Counted from the first letter of the stretch, positions 1-8,027 are shown. The stretch: DNA of 9,922 bases from Candidatus Omnitrophota bacterium (GCA_016789035.1 JAEUSC010000366.1:1-9922); one strand, 5' to 3'. Translations and numbers: made by a program. Notes: a model not told the origin generated them from the sequence alone.

Positions 1-32
1 AGACGGAAAACCTCAGCATAAACCTTTACTGC

Positions 33-49
33 CCGTTTCCAAGAAACGG
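33..49 (-). terminator. Small perfect hairpin downstream of the giant gene, weak terminator candidate
   Basis: CCGTTTC (33-39) and GAAACGG (43-49) form a perfect 7-bp stem with a 3-base loop, 47 bp after the stop codon of the giant gene. No U-run follows on the minus strand (the next bases are GCAGTAAAGG), so it is not a standard intrinsic terminator. It could be a transcript-end stabiliser or chance. The rest of 1-96 is AT-rich near the stop codon and shows no gene. Confidence 0.3.
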
Positions 50-96
50 AGCCAGACTACCACATTCTTTTAAGAAAATGATTAAATTATTTTGGA

Positions 97-3000
97 TCAC
101 AGACTGGCCAGAGCCGGCGGGTCTGTACTGTCCAGACCCAACAGAGGCCGCGGGCTGGATATGGGGGTGATGCGAAGGATGACGGGAAAAACGCCGGAGA
201 AATCTCCGCGTTCAAATTCTGCGACAACCGCAGGATCAAATTTCATCTCCACCCCGGTTCCGTCCGAGGTCACATCCCAATCAAGATTTTTGGAACTCAG
301 ATCAATACCCCCGGGGGATTGAGTGTCGGCGTTTGCAACGGATGGAGCATTCAGCGCTGCGGTTTGTTTTTTGATGGCTTCGACAACCGGCTTTATGGCC
401 TCATCATAACCCTCCCATACATCATCCCCGGTCTTTTTGCGGGTAAACTCCAATGCTTTTCTTACAGCACTGACCATTTTGACCGCCACATCTTTATATC
501 TCACATCCTGAATTGTTAAAGCACCGTTTAATATCGAATCGATGTCCTGGTTTTCCTGAATGATTGTTCCCAGATCCTCTTTTTCCCGGACACTCAGGTT
601 GCTGAGCACACCCCGGACATATGGACTGCCTCCGATAAATTGAGGAACAATATTTTTACGGGCCAAATCCTGGTGATTAGGCCCCTGTCCCACATATTCG
701 GCATTATGCGTTCTGCCATCGGCCATGAGTTTCCCTATTAATCGCAGCAGGAGATTATATTTACGCGCATCTTCCCCGGATAGGTCCGCCTGGCGCACCC
801 ACTGGAAGTATCCGTTCACAAATTTTCCTGCCGTATCAGCCAGCATTTCATTATCCAGAAAACGGCCGTCCTCCATTTCAAGGCCAAACCTCCACACATG
901 GCCAACCGTGAGGATTCCCATGCGTCCCCAATTTTCAAGACGAACGTCTGCGGTCGGGCCTTCCCTTAATTCGAGCCAGTGAAACATCTGTATAACAAAG
1001 GGCTGAAACAGTTGCGGATCGACAAAGAAATCAAAGGCCGATTCAAGTGTGGACTGGGCGTTGGAGACTTGCTTAAATCCTCTTCGAAAAATAGGGTCAA
1101 AATAGTCAACCGCCAGGCCGCTCCAAAGAATGTTCTCCATTAAAATTCGTACGGTCTTTTCTTTAAACAACCGCTCGATGACCTGATCAGTGATCAAATC
1201 GGTCTCCCGGGTCATGATGATGCCTGCGGCGGCCGCCCGACCGACCAAGGGATCCACGTCATTTAAGGATTGCTGAAAAATCCGGATCAGTTCCTTTCTC
1301 TTCTCGCCCGTGGCCTCGGAAACCAGACGGGTCAAGGCACTTATCATTTCAGCCCGCAACGAAGAATAAAATGCAAACACAGGACTTTTCTCCAATGGAA
1401 TCAAACTCTCGATGGCCTGGGCATCACCGGTCTGGCGCAAAGCAACCATAATGGGAATCACCTGGGTATTCACCTGATTCGCAAACTGGGAAACGTCCGC
1501 TTTTTTCTCATTAATCATCCGTTCAAAATTTGAAATCAACGCGTTCAATTGCCCCGCCAACCCTTGGACCGCTTCGGGCCCGCCGATTCTTCCCAACGCA
1601 ACCGCGGCATATTTACTCACGGGGTATTGAGAATCCAAAAACATACGCAAAAGAACTCCACCGGCGCGCCGATCTTTTAATTTTCCGAGGGCCTCGATGG
1701 CCTCCTCATTTCCGGTTAAAGCCTTGCCCATGAGGGGTTCAACGGCCCGGCGATCTCCCAAGCTGCCCAGCCCCTTGGCTGCCAAACGTGACACTTCGGG
1801 GTTTGAATCCCTCAGCCGCAAAATCAATGCATCAACGACGTCCGGACGATCGGCCACATCAACGGCATTTAAGACCCGGACACTGCGCCAACGCACCGCA
1901 CTGTCGGCATTTTTCGACAACTCAATCAGCGGAACCGCCGACTCCGGCCGGTTTAATGCAATCAGATCGAGCAGCGCACGCTCAGCCGCCTCTTTATCGG
2001 AGCCGGCCAAAATATTAAGGAGATTCCGTACGTCCGCAGCCGCCGCCGATAGCGATGATACCACTGTGGCGGCAGGTTGTTTTTGTAACTCTTCTAAAAT
2101 CGGCCGCAGCGATTTCTGATATCCGCTCCAGATGTCATCGGCCTTCAGGCTTGCCTGGATCTCTTCCAACAACTTCTCTGCGCCGGGCCCTAAAAATCCG
2201 GTCGTTTCCCGAAGACGGGAGTCGGAGATTGTCTTAAGTTTACCGAGGATCGCTTTGGCATCGAACATCTGATCATTCGCAATGCCTGCGATGAGAGCCG
2301 GGGCGCCTTCCCGGGCAAAGACCTGTCTTAAAAGGCCGGGCGACCGTTGTGTGCCGATGAGAAAATGATTAGCCAGACTCATACGTTCCAGGTGAGGGTC
2401 AGAGATGACAAAATTAATAAAGGCGGCGTCATGAAGACGCGCATCAATCAATAATTTGATAAGCAGCCGCATCAGGCGATCAACCTTTTCGTGGTCAATC
2501 CCGGACACTTTTTCATGCTTAGACCAGGACATATAAGCGGAAATCAATGGCGGGACGATCGCCGTCAAAGCCTCATTATCCAGATACCTATCCTTTTCCC
2601 GATGAAACCCCGCGTACCAGAGATGTTTCGCAAGCTCGACTCCCATTCGTCCATAATTTTCCATGCGTCGGCGGTCCGTCAGGCTACCCTCCAGATTGAG
2701 CCAATGCATCAACTGTTCGACATACGCGTTGAAAGATTCGGGCATTATAAATACATCTACGGCTTCAATTAAATTCTGACGAACGCCGATATTTCGTTCA
2801 AAGGCCTCTTTAAAAACCCCGTCAAATGCGTTTTGATCGAGCCCTTCCCAATTCATATTCTCAAATAATTCAATGATGGTGGCCGTCGGCAAGGCCTCGT
2901 CCCAGGGAATGCTTTGACGAAGGTCAAGATCCCCCGTCATGATAATACCGGCAATGCCTTGCGGGCGGGCCGCTTGACTGTTGATCGCATCCAGACATAT

Positions 3001-6000
3001 CTCATTGATTTTGGCCCGCTGATTGGCAACAGCCTTTGGTACCAGCCGGGCAAAGGCGCGCACCACGTCCGCATAGAGCACGTTTTTATAACGCTTGTAT
3101 TGTTGCAAATTCTCCCGCTCGTAGACTCTGAATAAGGCCGGGATGGCCGCCGCATCACCGATTTTCCTTAGCTGGGCGATTGTTTCGCTGTTCAAAAAAC
3201 TTTTAGCATCCAGCCTGCGGATCAATTCTTCGGTCATGCGATAATCACCAAGCCCTTCGATGACCTTTCGGCTCAATTCACTCGAGTCATTTAAAGCCTT
3301 CGACAGCTCAACCAAAAGATCCTTAATCCTTGGATCATCAAACTGACGCAATTTTTGCAGAGCCATGATTTTGGTGGCGCCATCCTTGAAATCCTTACGC
3401 TTGATGACATCCATGAGAGGGGCAATGACTTGAGGGTCATCGAAGTTCTCCAGAACAACCGTCAGATGGGCAAGATTATTTTTGAGGGCTTTGATAATGG
3501 CCGGTATCGTGGTGGCGTCCCCCACTTTACCCAAGACCTCGGCCGCACGGTTGACCACTAACGGATCACGGCTATTTAACAAGGGAAGCAACCGATCTTT
3601 GATCCGATCATCCCCCCGCCGGACGATGGCGCTTAACACCTCCAGAAATTCGCCTGCTTTGGCACCTGTCTCTACTGCTTTGAGCAATGGCGGTATCAAA
3701 CTCTGGTCTTGCGACTGGATTAACTCCCGCCTTGCCTGCGAAAGCTCTTGCCCTTGCGCGCGCAGCAATATACCCATCAACTCCTCTTTGCGCGCATCCG
3801 TCATCGTCGGAAAAGCGCCATAGGCGCGCAGGTCATTTTCCCCGCGTGATAAATCCGAAACCGACGTCTTCTTGTCGGTTGATTTACCGGATTGAACCGC
3901 AGCGGCTTGTTGCCTTATCGCCTCCAGTACAGGGCGCATAGCCTGCGCATAAAATCCCCAAACGTCCGAACCCTGGGGCAACTTCTCTTTTATTCGTCCT
4001 AAAGCTGTATGGACCTGATCGATCCATTCGGAAGGCACTTGCGTCTGCGCATCTTTGAGGATCCCATCCGCGTTTAAATCCGTATTCATCAAAGACTCAA
4101 TGAGCGCAGGCAATGAACCCTTTTCAGCCGAGAGCGCCAACATTGTTTCCACAGGATAATCCATTTGGATGTCCTTATTCTGAACTGTCCGAAACACCTT
4201 TATATAACGCTTGTCATACAACCGTGCGTCCATGGCCAGCTTTAAGACCAGCTGCGCAAATTGATAAAATTTCCTCGTTTCATTGTCGAGACCCGATTCT
4301 CGGGACTGTTTGATCTGCACGAACAAGGAACTCAATTCGTTTACCAACAAAGGAAGGTATTGGTGATCGGCAAATCCTTCTTCCGAGAGATGAAAACCAA
4401 AGTCCCACAAATGTTCCACAATCTGCGTTGATATATGCGCGAAGGCCAAAAATTTCAATTCTACCGAATCACTCACATTGACCCATCGGATTAAATTTTT
4501 GAAGTAAGCATCAAGATCCGGTTTGTCTTGAATTTTTGGGTCGATATAGGCAATTCGCAAGACGGCCCGCCGGTTAAACGCAAAGATCTCCCTGAAATTC
4601 TGTTCCACAATAGCCGTCCTGCCTTGGTGAAGAGTCAAGTACTTCGACAGATAACTGAGGTTCTCTCCCTGAAGGTCAAAAACCACACTCTCCGGCAAAC
4701 GATTCAAGATCTGGGCGTTCTTCATTAGAAACATGACGGAAATCGCGGTCTTGGCAATAATCTCATAGGGACTTTTTGCCAGACGGCGTAACTCATTTAA
4801 AACAACCTCAGGGTCCATTTTTTCCAACGTCTCCAGCAACGCTGGATAATCCTTTGACAGATTGCGATCCTGCAAATGAGTGACCATGATGGGAATGATT
4901 TTGGCGCCTTGATCAATGAGTTGTTTTTGCAAGTCGGCCCGCGCCTCTCCCCTCGCATTAAGAAAATTTGAAATCATAAGTACCAGTGATTGCTGTTGTC
5001 CGCTAGCATACAAACTTTTGTCCATCTGTTCCTTAAGAGGGGACTGGTCCATGGGAACAACAGGCTGGTCTCCGCTGAATTCTTCAAGAGTTCTGAGATT
5101 AGCCAGGACTTCGCGATCCATTCCCGGCCAGGTTTCAAAGGGATTGGTTCCGCTGGCCGTGGCCACATCCTGCAACGTTCTTCCATTGTCAAAAAGGCCA
5201 TGGCGAAGCCAAACGGTAATGCTCTGGTTGGCAAACCAACTGAATATGGGATGAACAGCATCAGAATTTTGTGAAACCGTTAAATCAGGATTCCAGTTAA
5301 AAGCAACTTTGACCGCCTCCTTGAAGCGACCTTGCAAACGCGGATCGCTCTCTAAAATGCGGAGAAACTCACGATATTTCTGATCATCGGCATAAATAGC
5401 CAATCCGTTGATCAGCGCCCGTGAGGCCTGTTTTCTACTTTCGATCGCCATTGTTTCATCAAGGACACGCTGAACAGTCTTAAACACCAAGCTGGCATAA
5501 AACTGTTCGTCCGGTGCATCCAGTTTATTACGGCCATGCACACCTAAAATCCCAAGGAATATGATCGCAGCGTCCGTCGAGATATCCGCGAGCCTTCCTG
5601 AGCGATCTTTAAATAATTGCGCATCGCCGTAATGCGGCAATAACCAGACAACCAACGCGTGATTAAAATCCGCAATGAGGATATTTAAACTCTGTTGCAG
5701 GTCTTCGGACAATTCTTTTTGCAGATGATCTTTCAGAGCGTCAAATTCCCGTCTGACTTTGGAAGAGTCAGCACCCGGCTCAAAAGCATCCCGGGCTTTT
5801 AAAAGAAGCGCTAGAACCGCGTTGCTTAACCGAGGGGAAACATCCCGCAACCCATATTTTAGGCTGTTGAAAACCGTGTCTGCGGCAAGTGCGGAATCCG
5901 CCTCACCCTGACGGCTGTCCATTTGAACACTCACCTGTGCCTGTGGCCCGCCGGACGTTAAGCTCTCTCCCGGTTGAAGCACCGAGCTGCGTTCGATGAG

Positions 6001-7203
6001 CGTTTGGGACGGGATCTGGAAAATACGCTCCCCGCCGGAGAAATATTTGCGAGGGATTGTTTCCTGACTTACGGCATCGATATCTTCTTTGATGTAGTTG
6101 AAAACGCCGCGCTTGAACGCCTCCAAATACTGCTGGTAAATTTTTTCTTTGACCGTAGGATCGTCGGATAAAATCCCGGCGGTCTTGCTCTTATTGCTGT
6201 AGACCCGGTTGAGCAGCGCGTCTTTAATCGACAGCTTGTACCACGCGGCCAAAATCATGGCGTAATACATCTGCCGAAGAGAGGCGAAATTTTTCCCTTC
6301 GTTGACCTCTTGTTCAAGGGCCGGAATGATAATCTCACGGACGATCTTCGAACCAAGCTGATTCACCACTCCTTTGTTATTGGTCCCCTGTTCCCCCGTC
6401 GCCAGTGCCCCGGAGCTCTGGAGAACTGGGGACTGAGAATCTGGGGTACCCTTGGAAAGAGCTACGTCCTTGTCAGGAGACAAGGACTTCATACTATCCT
6501 TTTGGTTGGACAAAGCTACGTCCTTGTCAGGAGACAAGGACTTCGCGCTGTCTTTCTGATGAGACAGCGCCACGTAATCTTCTTCCAGCATCACCTTCAA
6601 ATGCGCGCCCACCACATACCCCGCATTGTTACGCTCCAGGACTTTCGCCTTGTCCGCGATGATCCAAACTTTGTTAAACGTATCCACCGGAACATCCGTG
6701 GTGCCGAATTTCTCACGGGCCTGCCTGTAAATCTTGTCCCAAAAATTTTTTCCCATTTCTTTTTCGGGATAGATAAGAGACGCGGTGATTTGTTTTAAAA
6801 GGTAATCCTGGGCAAGCATGTCGCGTCCGAGTTCGGTCTGACTTAATGCGTCAGGAATGATACGGTCTTTTTCATAGGGGGACAAATTGACCCACAGATC
6901 ATCTTCCTTGATGGTCAATGAGGCCAGAAAATATCTAATCAGCTTCTGAGTTTCCTCTTTGAATTGGGCGCTTTGAAGATCCAGGCCGGATTGGCCGCTG
7001 TCGATAATGAAGTCAAACAAAAGAGGGTTTTGGGGGTGAACTTTGATGCCTTTAAGGAGCACCGGAACATACGCGGAACTTAAAGCAACCATCGAGCCCG
7101 GGGCCGGCAGGTTTAACCCTTGTCGGGCCAAGGCTGGCACGGGCGCAATCACCGACGAGCTTAATAAGCTCACACACAATAATAATGATATAACTCTTCG
7201 CAT
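97..7203 (-). CDS. Giant secreted HEAT-repeat protein with Omnitrophota-type N-terminus and a triplicated module
   Basis: This is a complete 2368-residue reading frame, from ATG to TGA. Residues 1-26 form a Sec signal peptide (RR, hydrophobic core, cleavage after PALA), with no lipobox, so the protein is predicted to be exported. Residues 27-210 and 279-390 resemble, from memory, blocks shared by giant secreted proteins of Candidatus Omnitrophota; a repetitive linker (211-278) separates them. Residues 390-730 are mostly helical and not recognised. Residues 730-2285 hold three diverged copies of a large module. HEAT-like helical repeats lead copies 2 and 3, for example around 1190-1330 and 1760-1900. 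A C-terminal block (about 2300-2358: DGTGVEMKFDP, PVILRITPISSPRPLLGL) may be another family signature. I see no catalytic motif, transmembrane anchor or sorting signal. HEAT solenoids usually mediate protein binding, so a scaffold or surface-recognition role is only an inference. No Shine-Dalgarno precedes the ATG, but a promoter-like sequence lies 48-77 bp upstream. The start is supported by the signal peptide. Confidence 0.93.
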   Translation of the reverse strand: MRRVISLLLCVSLLSSSVIAPVPALARQGLNLPAPGSMVALSSAYVPVLLKGIKVHPQNPLLFDFIIDSGQSGLDLQSAQFKEETQKLIRYFLASLTIKEDDLWVNLSPYEKDRIIPDALSQTELGRDMLAQDYLLKQITASLIYPEKEMGKNFWDKIYRQAREKFGTTDVPVDTFNKVWIIADKAKVLERNNAGYVVGAHLKVMLEEDYVALSHQKDSAKSLSPDKDVALSNQKDSMKSLSPDKDVALSKGTPDSQSPVLQSSGALATGEQGTNNKGVVNQLGSKIVREIIIPALEQEVNEGKNFASLRQMYYAMILAAWYKLSIKDALLNRVYSNKSKTAGILSDDPTVKEKIYQQYLEAFKRGVFNYIKEDIDAVSQETIPRKYFSGGERIFQIPSQTLIERSSVLQPGESLTSGGPQAQVSVQMDSRQGEADSALAADTVFNSLKYGLRDVSPRLSNAVLALLLKARDAFEPGADSSKVRREFDALKDHLQKELSEDLQQSLNILIADFNHALVVWLLPHYGDAQLFKDRSGRLADISTDAAIIFLGILGVHGRNKLDAPDEQFYASLVFKTVQRVLDETMAIESRKQASRALINGLAIYADDQKYREFLRILESDPRLQGRFKEAVKVAFNWNPDLTVSQNSDAVHPIFSWFANQSITVWLRHGLFDNGRTLQDVATASGTNPFETWPGMDREVLANLRTLEEFSGDQPVVPMDQSPLKEQMDKSLYASGQQQSLVLMISNFLNARGEARADLQKQLIDQGAKIIPIMVTHLQDRNLSKDYPALLETLEKMDPEVVLNELRRLAKSPYEIIAKTAISVMFLMKNAQILNRLPESVVFDLQGENLSYLSKYLTLHQGRTAIVEQNFREIFAFNRRAVLRIAYIDPKIQDKPDLDAYFKNLIRWVNVSDSVELKFLAFAHISTQIVEHLWDFGFHLSEEGFADHQYLPLLVNELSSLFVQIKQSRESGLDNETRKFYQFAQLVLKLAMDARLYDKRYIKVFRTVQNKDIQMDYPVETMLALSAEKGSLPALIESLMNTDLNADGILKDAQTQVPSEWIDQVHTALGRIKEKLPQGSDVWGFYAQAMRPVLEAIRQQAAAVQSGKSTDKKTSVSDLSRGENDLRAYGAFPTMTDARKEELMGILLRAQGQELSQARRELIQSQDQSLIPPLLKAVETGAKAGEFLEVLSAIVRRGDDRIKDRLLPLLNSRDPLVVNRAAEVLGKVGDATTIPAIIKALKNNLAHLTVVLENFDDPQVIAPLMDVIKRKDFKDGATKIMALQKLRQFDDPRIKDLLVELSKALNDSSELSRKVIEGLGDYRMTEELIRRLDAKSFLNSETIAQLRKIGDAAAIPALFRVYERENLQQYKRYKNVLYADVVRAFARLVPKAVANQRAKINEICLDAINSQAARPQGIAGIIMTGDLDLRQSIPWDEALPTATIIELFENMNWEGLDQNAFDGVFKEAFERNIGVRQNLIEAVDVFIMPESFNAYVEQLMHWLNLEGSLTDRRRMENYGRMGVELAKHLWYAGFHREKDRYLDNEALTAIVPPLISAYMSWSKHEKVSGIDHEKVDRLMRLLIKLLIDARLHDAAFINFVISDPHLERMSLANHFLIGTQRSPGLLRQVFAREGAPALIAGIANDQMFDAKAILGKLKTISDSRLRETTGFLGPGAEKLLEEIQASLKADDIWSGYQKSLRPILEELQKQPAATVVSSLSAAAADVRNLLNILAGSDKEAAERALLDLIALNRPESAVPLIELSKNADSAVRWRSVRVLNAVDVADRPDVVDALILRLRDSNPEVSRLAAKGLGSLGDRRAVEPLMGKALTGNEEAIEALGKLKDRRAGGVLLRMFLDSQYPVSKYAAVALGRIGGPEAVQGLAGQLNALISNFERMINEKKADVSQFANQVNTQVIPIMVALRQTGDAQAIESLIPLEKSPVFAFYSSLRAEMISALTRLVSEATGEKRKELIRIFQQSLNDVDPLVGRAAAAGIIMTRETDLITDQVIERLFKEKTVRILMENILWSGLAVDYFDPIFRRGFKQVSNAQSTLESAFDFFVDPQLFQPFVIQMFHWLELREGPTADVRLENWGRMGILTVGHVWRFGLEMEDGRFLDNEMLADTAGKFVNGYFQWVRQADLSGEDARKYNLLLRLIGKLMADGRTHNAEYVGQGPNHQDLARKNIVPQFIGGSPYVRGVLSNLSVREKEDLGTIIQENQDIDSILNGALTIQDVRYKDVAVKMVSAVRKALEFTRKKTGDDVWEGYDEAIKPVVEAIKKQTAALNAPSVANADTQSPGGIDLSSKNLDWDVTSDGTGVEMKFDPAVVAEFERGDFSGVFPVILRITPISSPRPLLGLDSTDPPALASL
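349..5016 (-). repeat. Three tandem copies of a large protein module inside the giant gene
   Basis: The copies lie at about residues 730-1105 (positions 5016-3889), 1135-1715 (3801-2059) and 1722-2285 (2040-349). Shared landmarks keep order and spacing. HLWDFGF, HLWYAGF and HVWRFGL have their Trp at 933, 1529 and 2104. The closing motifs SDVWGFY, DDIWSGY and DDVWEGY have their Trp at 1082, 1692 and 2263, each followed by a P-(V/I)-(L/V)-E-x-(I/L) helix. The Trp-to-Trp distances are 149, 163 and 159 residues. Copies 2 and 3 also share GIIMT at 1419-1423 and 1994-1998, exactly 107 residues before the HLW/HVW Trp, plus EN(Y/W)GRMG and LDNE. All three contain a helix of the form L-x-x-K-L-x-x-D-(A/G)-R-(L/T)-(Y/H). 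Copy 1 lacks most of the leading HEAT-like section. Identity is low and confined to these motifs, so the duplication is old. I do not recognise the core as a named domain. Confidence 0.8.
6370..6465 (-). repeat. Low-complexity linker with GGGGACTG-type sequence
   Basis: After the 54-bp units the linker reads GTPDSQSPVLQSSG and GEQGTNN. On the plus strand this is G/T-rich, with AACTGGGGACTGAGAA and CTGGGG runs next to CCCCTG and CCCCCG runs. It is weakly self-complementary and resembles the short GGGGACTGG-style dispersed repeats known from some bacterial genomes, notably cyanobacteria. It is in frame in the giant gene and probably encodes disordered protein. No second full copy exists in this window, so repeat status is a judgement from composition. 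Confidence 0.4.
6466..6573 (-). repeat. In-frame 54-bp tandem repeat made of DNA palindromes
   Basis: Two adjacent 54-bp units (6573-6520 and 6519-6466) encode VALSHQKDSAKSLSPDKD and VALSNQKDSMKSLSPDKD, residues 211-228 and 229-246. A truncated third unit follows, encoding VALSKG. Each unit ends in the same perfect hairpin, with arms GTCCTTGTC and GACAAGGAC around a 4-base loop, at 6466-6487 and 6520-6541. The first unit holds a second perfect 9-bp palindrome (GCGCTGTCT and AGACAGCGC, 6545-6570), which is degraded in the second unit. The unit is a multiple of three, so the reading frame is kept. The repeats sit in a charged Ser/Lys/Asp linker between two conserved N-terminal blocks, where insertions would be tolerated. 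Confidence 0.9.
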
Positions 7204-7250
7204 GTGAAGGATTTGAGTGCCACAAAAAAGACTTCGTTTGAACGCGGTTA

Positions 7251-7280
7251 AGTATACACTACTACATCTTAGAGACGCAA
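7251..7280 (-). promoter_or_regulatory. Putative sigma-70 promoter of the giant gene
   Basis: On the minus strand, a TTGCGT box (7275-7280) is followed after 18 bp by TATACT (7251-7256), a good match to the -35/-10 consensus. Transcription would start near 7244, leaving a leader of about 40 bases before the ATG at 7203. That leader contains no purine-rich Shine-Dalgarno sequence. This is the only convincing promoter pair I found in the 121-bp spacer and suggests that the giant gene is transcribed separately from the gene upstream. Confidence 0.55.
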
Positions 7281-7324
7281 TTTAAACTCTTTTATTACCT
7301 GTTGACTGACCGGCAACCGGAAAC

Positions 7325-7948
7325 CTACTTATCCTCAACCCCCATCACAAAAAGCACGGCGTAATCCTGCTTGTGACAGCCCTCCACCTCCGGCATGACC
7401 ACGCCCGGCGCCACTGGATAAGACGCCGACTTGGCCTTCTCCGGCGAACAGGAAGTGTCGTCTTGGGCAGGAGTATAACGCGCCGCATGGCACGGCAGGT
7501 GCGTAACATCATAAAGTTTGGCGCCGCCGGATAATTCCCAGCGCTGTTCGCCTTTGTCATCGGCCGGAGTAATGGTAAGAATGGCTGTAACCTCCCGCCC
7601 ACCGGTGACCACATATTTGCCGGACGCCAGCGGAAACTGCGGCTTTTCCATTAAGAGCCCATGCTCCTCGAGCCACCAGTCACTTGGATCAAACTGCCAT
7701 TGGGCCGGCGTCATCCCACCCGCCGATTTTAAATTTTCGTACTCATCCAACCGGCACCCGCGCGGGCCGGGGTCCTGCGTCCACAATCCCCACTTTTCCG
7801 CGCCTGTTCCAGATTTCGCCTGCGGATCCCCGAGCGCCACGATGTACTGCGAGTCGACGTGTTTGAATGATTGAGCATGTGCGGACAATTCTCCGGTGAG
7901 AAAAATGGTGACGAGTGTGAAAAGAAATATGGAGATTAATTTTTTCAT
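7325..7948 (-). CDS. Small secreted protein of unknown function
   Basis: The product has 207 residues. Residues 1-25 are a signal peptide (MKK, hydrophobic core, cleavage after AHA), giving a mature secreted or periplasmic protein of about 182 residues. Visible motifs are YIVALGDPQ (35-43), EKWGLWTQDPGPRG (51-64), DWWLEEHGLLMEKP (90-103), GKYVVTGGREVTAILTI (110-126), YDVTHLPCHAARYTP (146-160) and EGCHKQDYAVLF (189-200). Mature Cys residues are 65, 153, 167 and 191; 153 and 191 are each followed by His, so disulfide bonding or metal binding is possible but unproven. From memory it resembles an uncharacterised family of exported proteins in alphaproteobacteria, with no function I can name. The ATG has no Shine-Dalgarno; a palindromic repeat ends about 10 bp upstream of it. 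The start is still well placed because it opens the signal peptide. The gene lies 79 bp after the methyltransferase and could be the last gene of that transcript. Confidence 0.88.
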   Translation of the reverse strand: MKKLISIFLFTLVTIFLTGELSAHAQSFKHVDSQYIVALGDPQAKSGTGAEKWGLWTQDPGPRGCRLDEYENLKSAGGMTPAQWQFDPSDWWLEEHGLLMEKPQFPLASGKYVVTGGREVTAILTITPADDKGEQRWELSGGAKLYDVTHLPCHAARYTPAQDDTSCSPEKAKSASYPVAPGVVMPEVEGCHKQDYAVLFVMGVEDK

Positions 7949-7958
7949 TTGTATTACG

Positions 7959-8017
7959 TAGGGGCGGGTTTTCCTGGCCCGTCTTTCAGACGCTCCCGGA
8001 CGGGCAAACCCGCCCTA
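7959..8017. repeat. GC-rich interrupted palindrome, REP/MITE-like
   Basis: The outer arms are TAGGGGCGGGTTT (7959-7971) and AAACCCGCCCTA (8006-8017), complementary apart from one extra G. The inner arms GCCCGTC (7977-7983) and GACGGGC (7999-8005) pair perfectly. Together they make a stem of about 19 bp with a 5-base bulge (7972-7976) on one side and a 15-base loop (7984-7998). The GGGGCGGGTTT and AAACCCGCCCC ends are typical of short palindromic repeats scattered between genes in many environmental bacteria. No U-tract follows on either strand, so a classical terminator is unlikely. The element fills most of the spacer between the methyltransferase and the secreted-protein gene. Only one copy is visible here. 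Confidence 0.75.
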
Positions 8018-8027
8018 TGATTTTTAA

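Noticed and set aside
1..96. A tRNA or small structured RNA around the 33-49 hairpin
   Set aside because: No TPsiC-arm consensus, cloverleaf or known small RNA motif could be found; only the single hairpin is supported.
1697..2119. A 140-residue Ala/Ser/Arg-rich plus-strand frame
   Set aside because: Its composition is typical of the reverse complement of a GC-rich helical coding region, and the opposite strand carries the HEAT-like part of the third module.
6466..6573. A short CRISPR-like array
   Set aside because: There are only two full units, they are directly adjacent without unique spacers, and they are translated in frame within a conserved gene.
6310..6798. A 162-residue open frame on the plus strand opposite the N-terminal part of the giant gene
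   Set aside because: It is antisense to a conserved coding region; its internal repeats (SYVLVRRQGL) are simply the reverse reading of the 54-bp units.
7301..7324. CCGGTTGCCGG and GTTG/CAAC inverted repeats after the secreted-protein gene as a terminator
   Set aside because: The stems are only 4 bp and no U-run follows.
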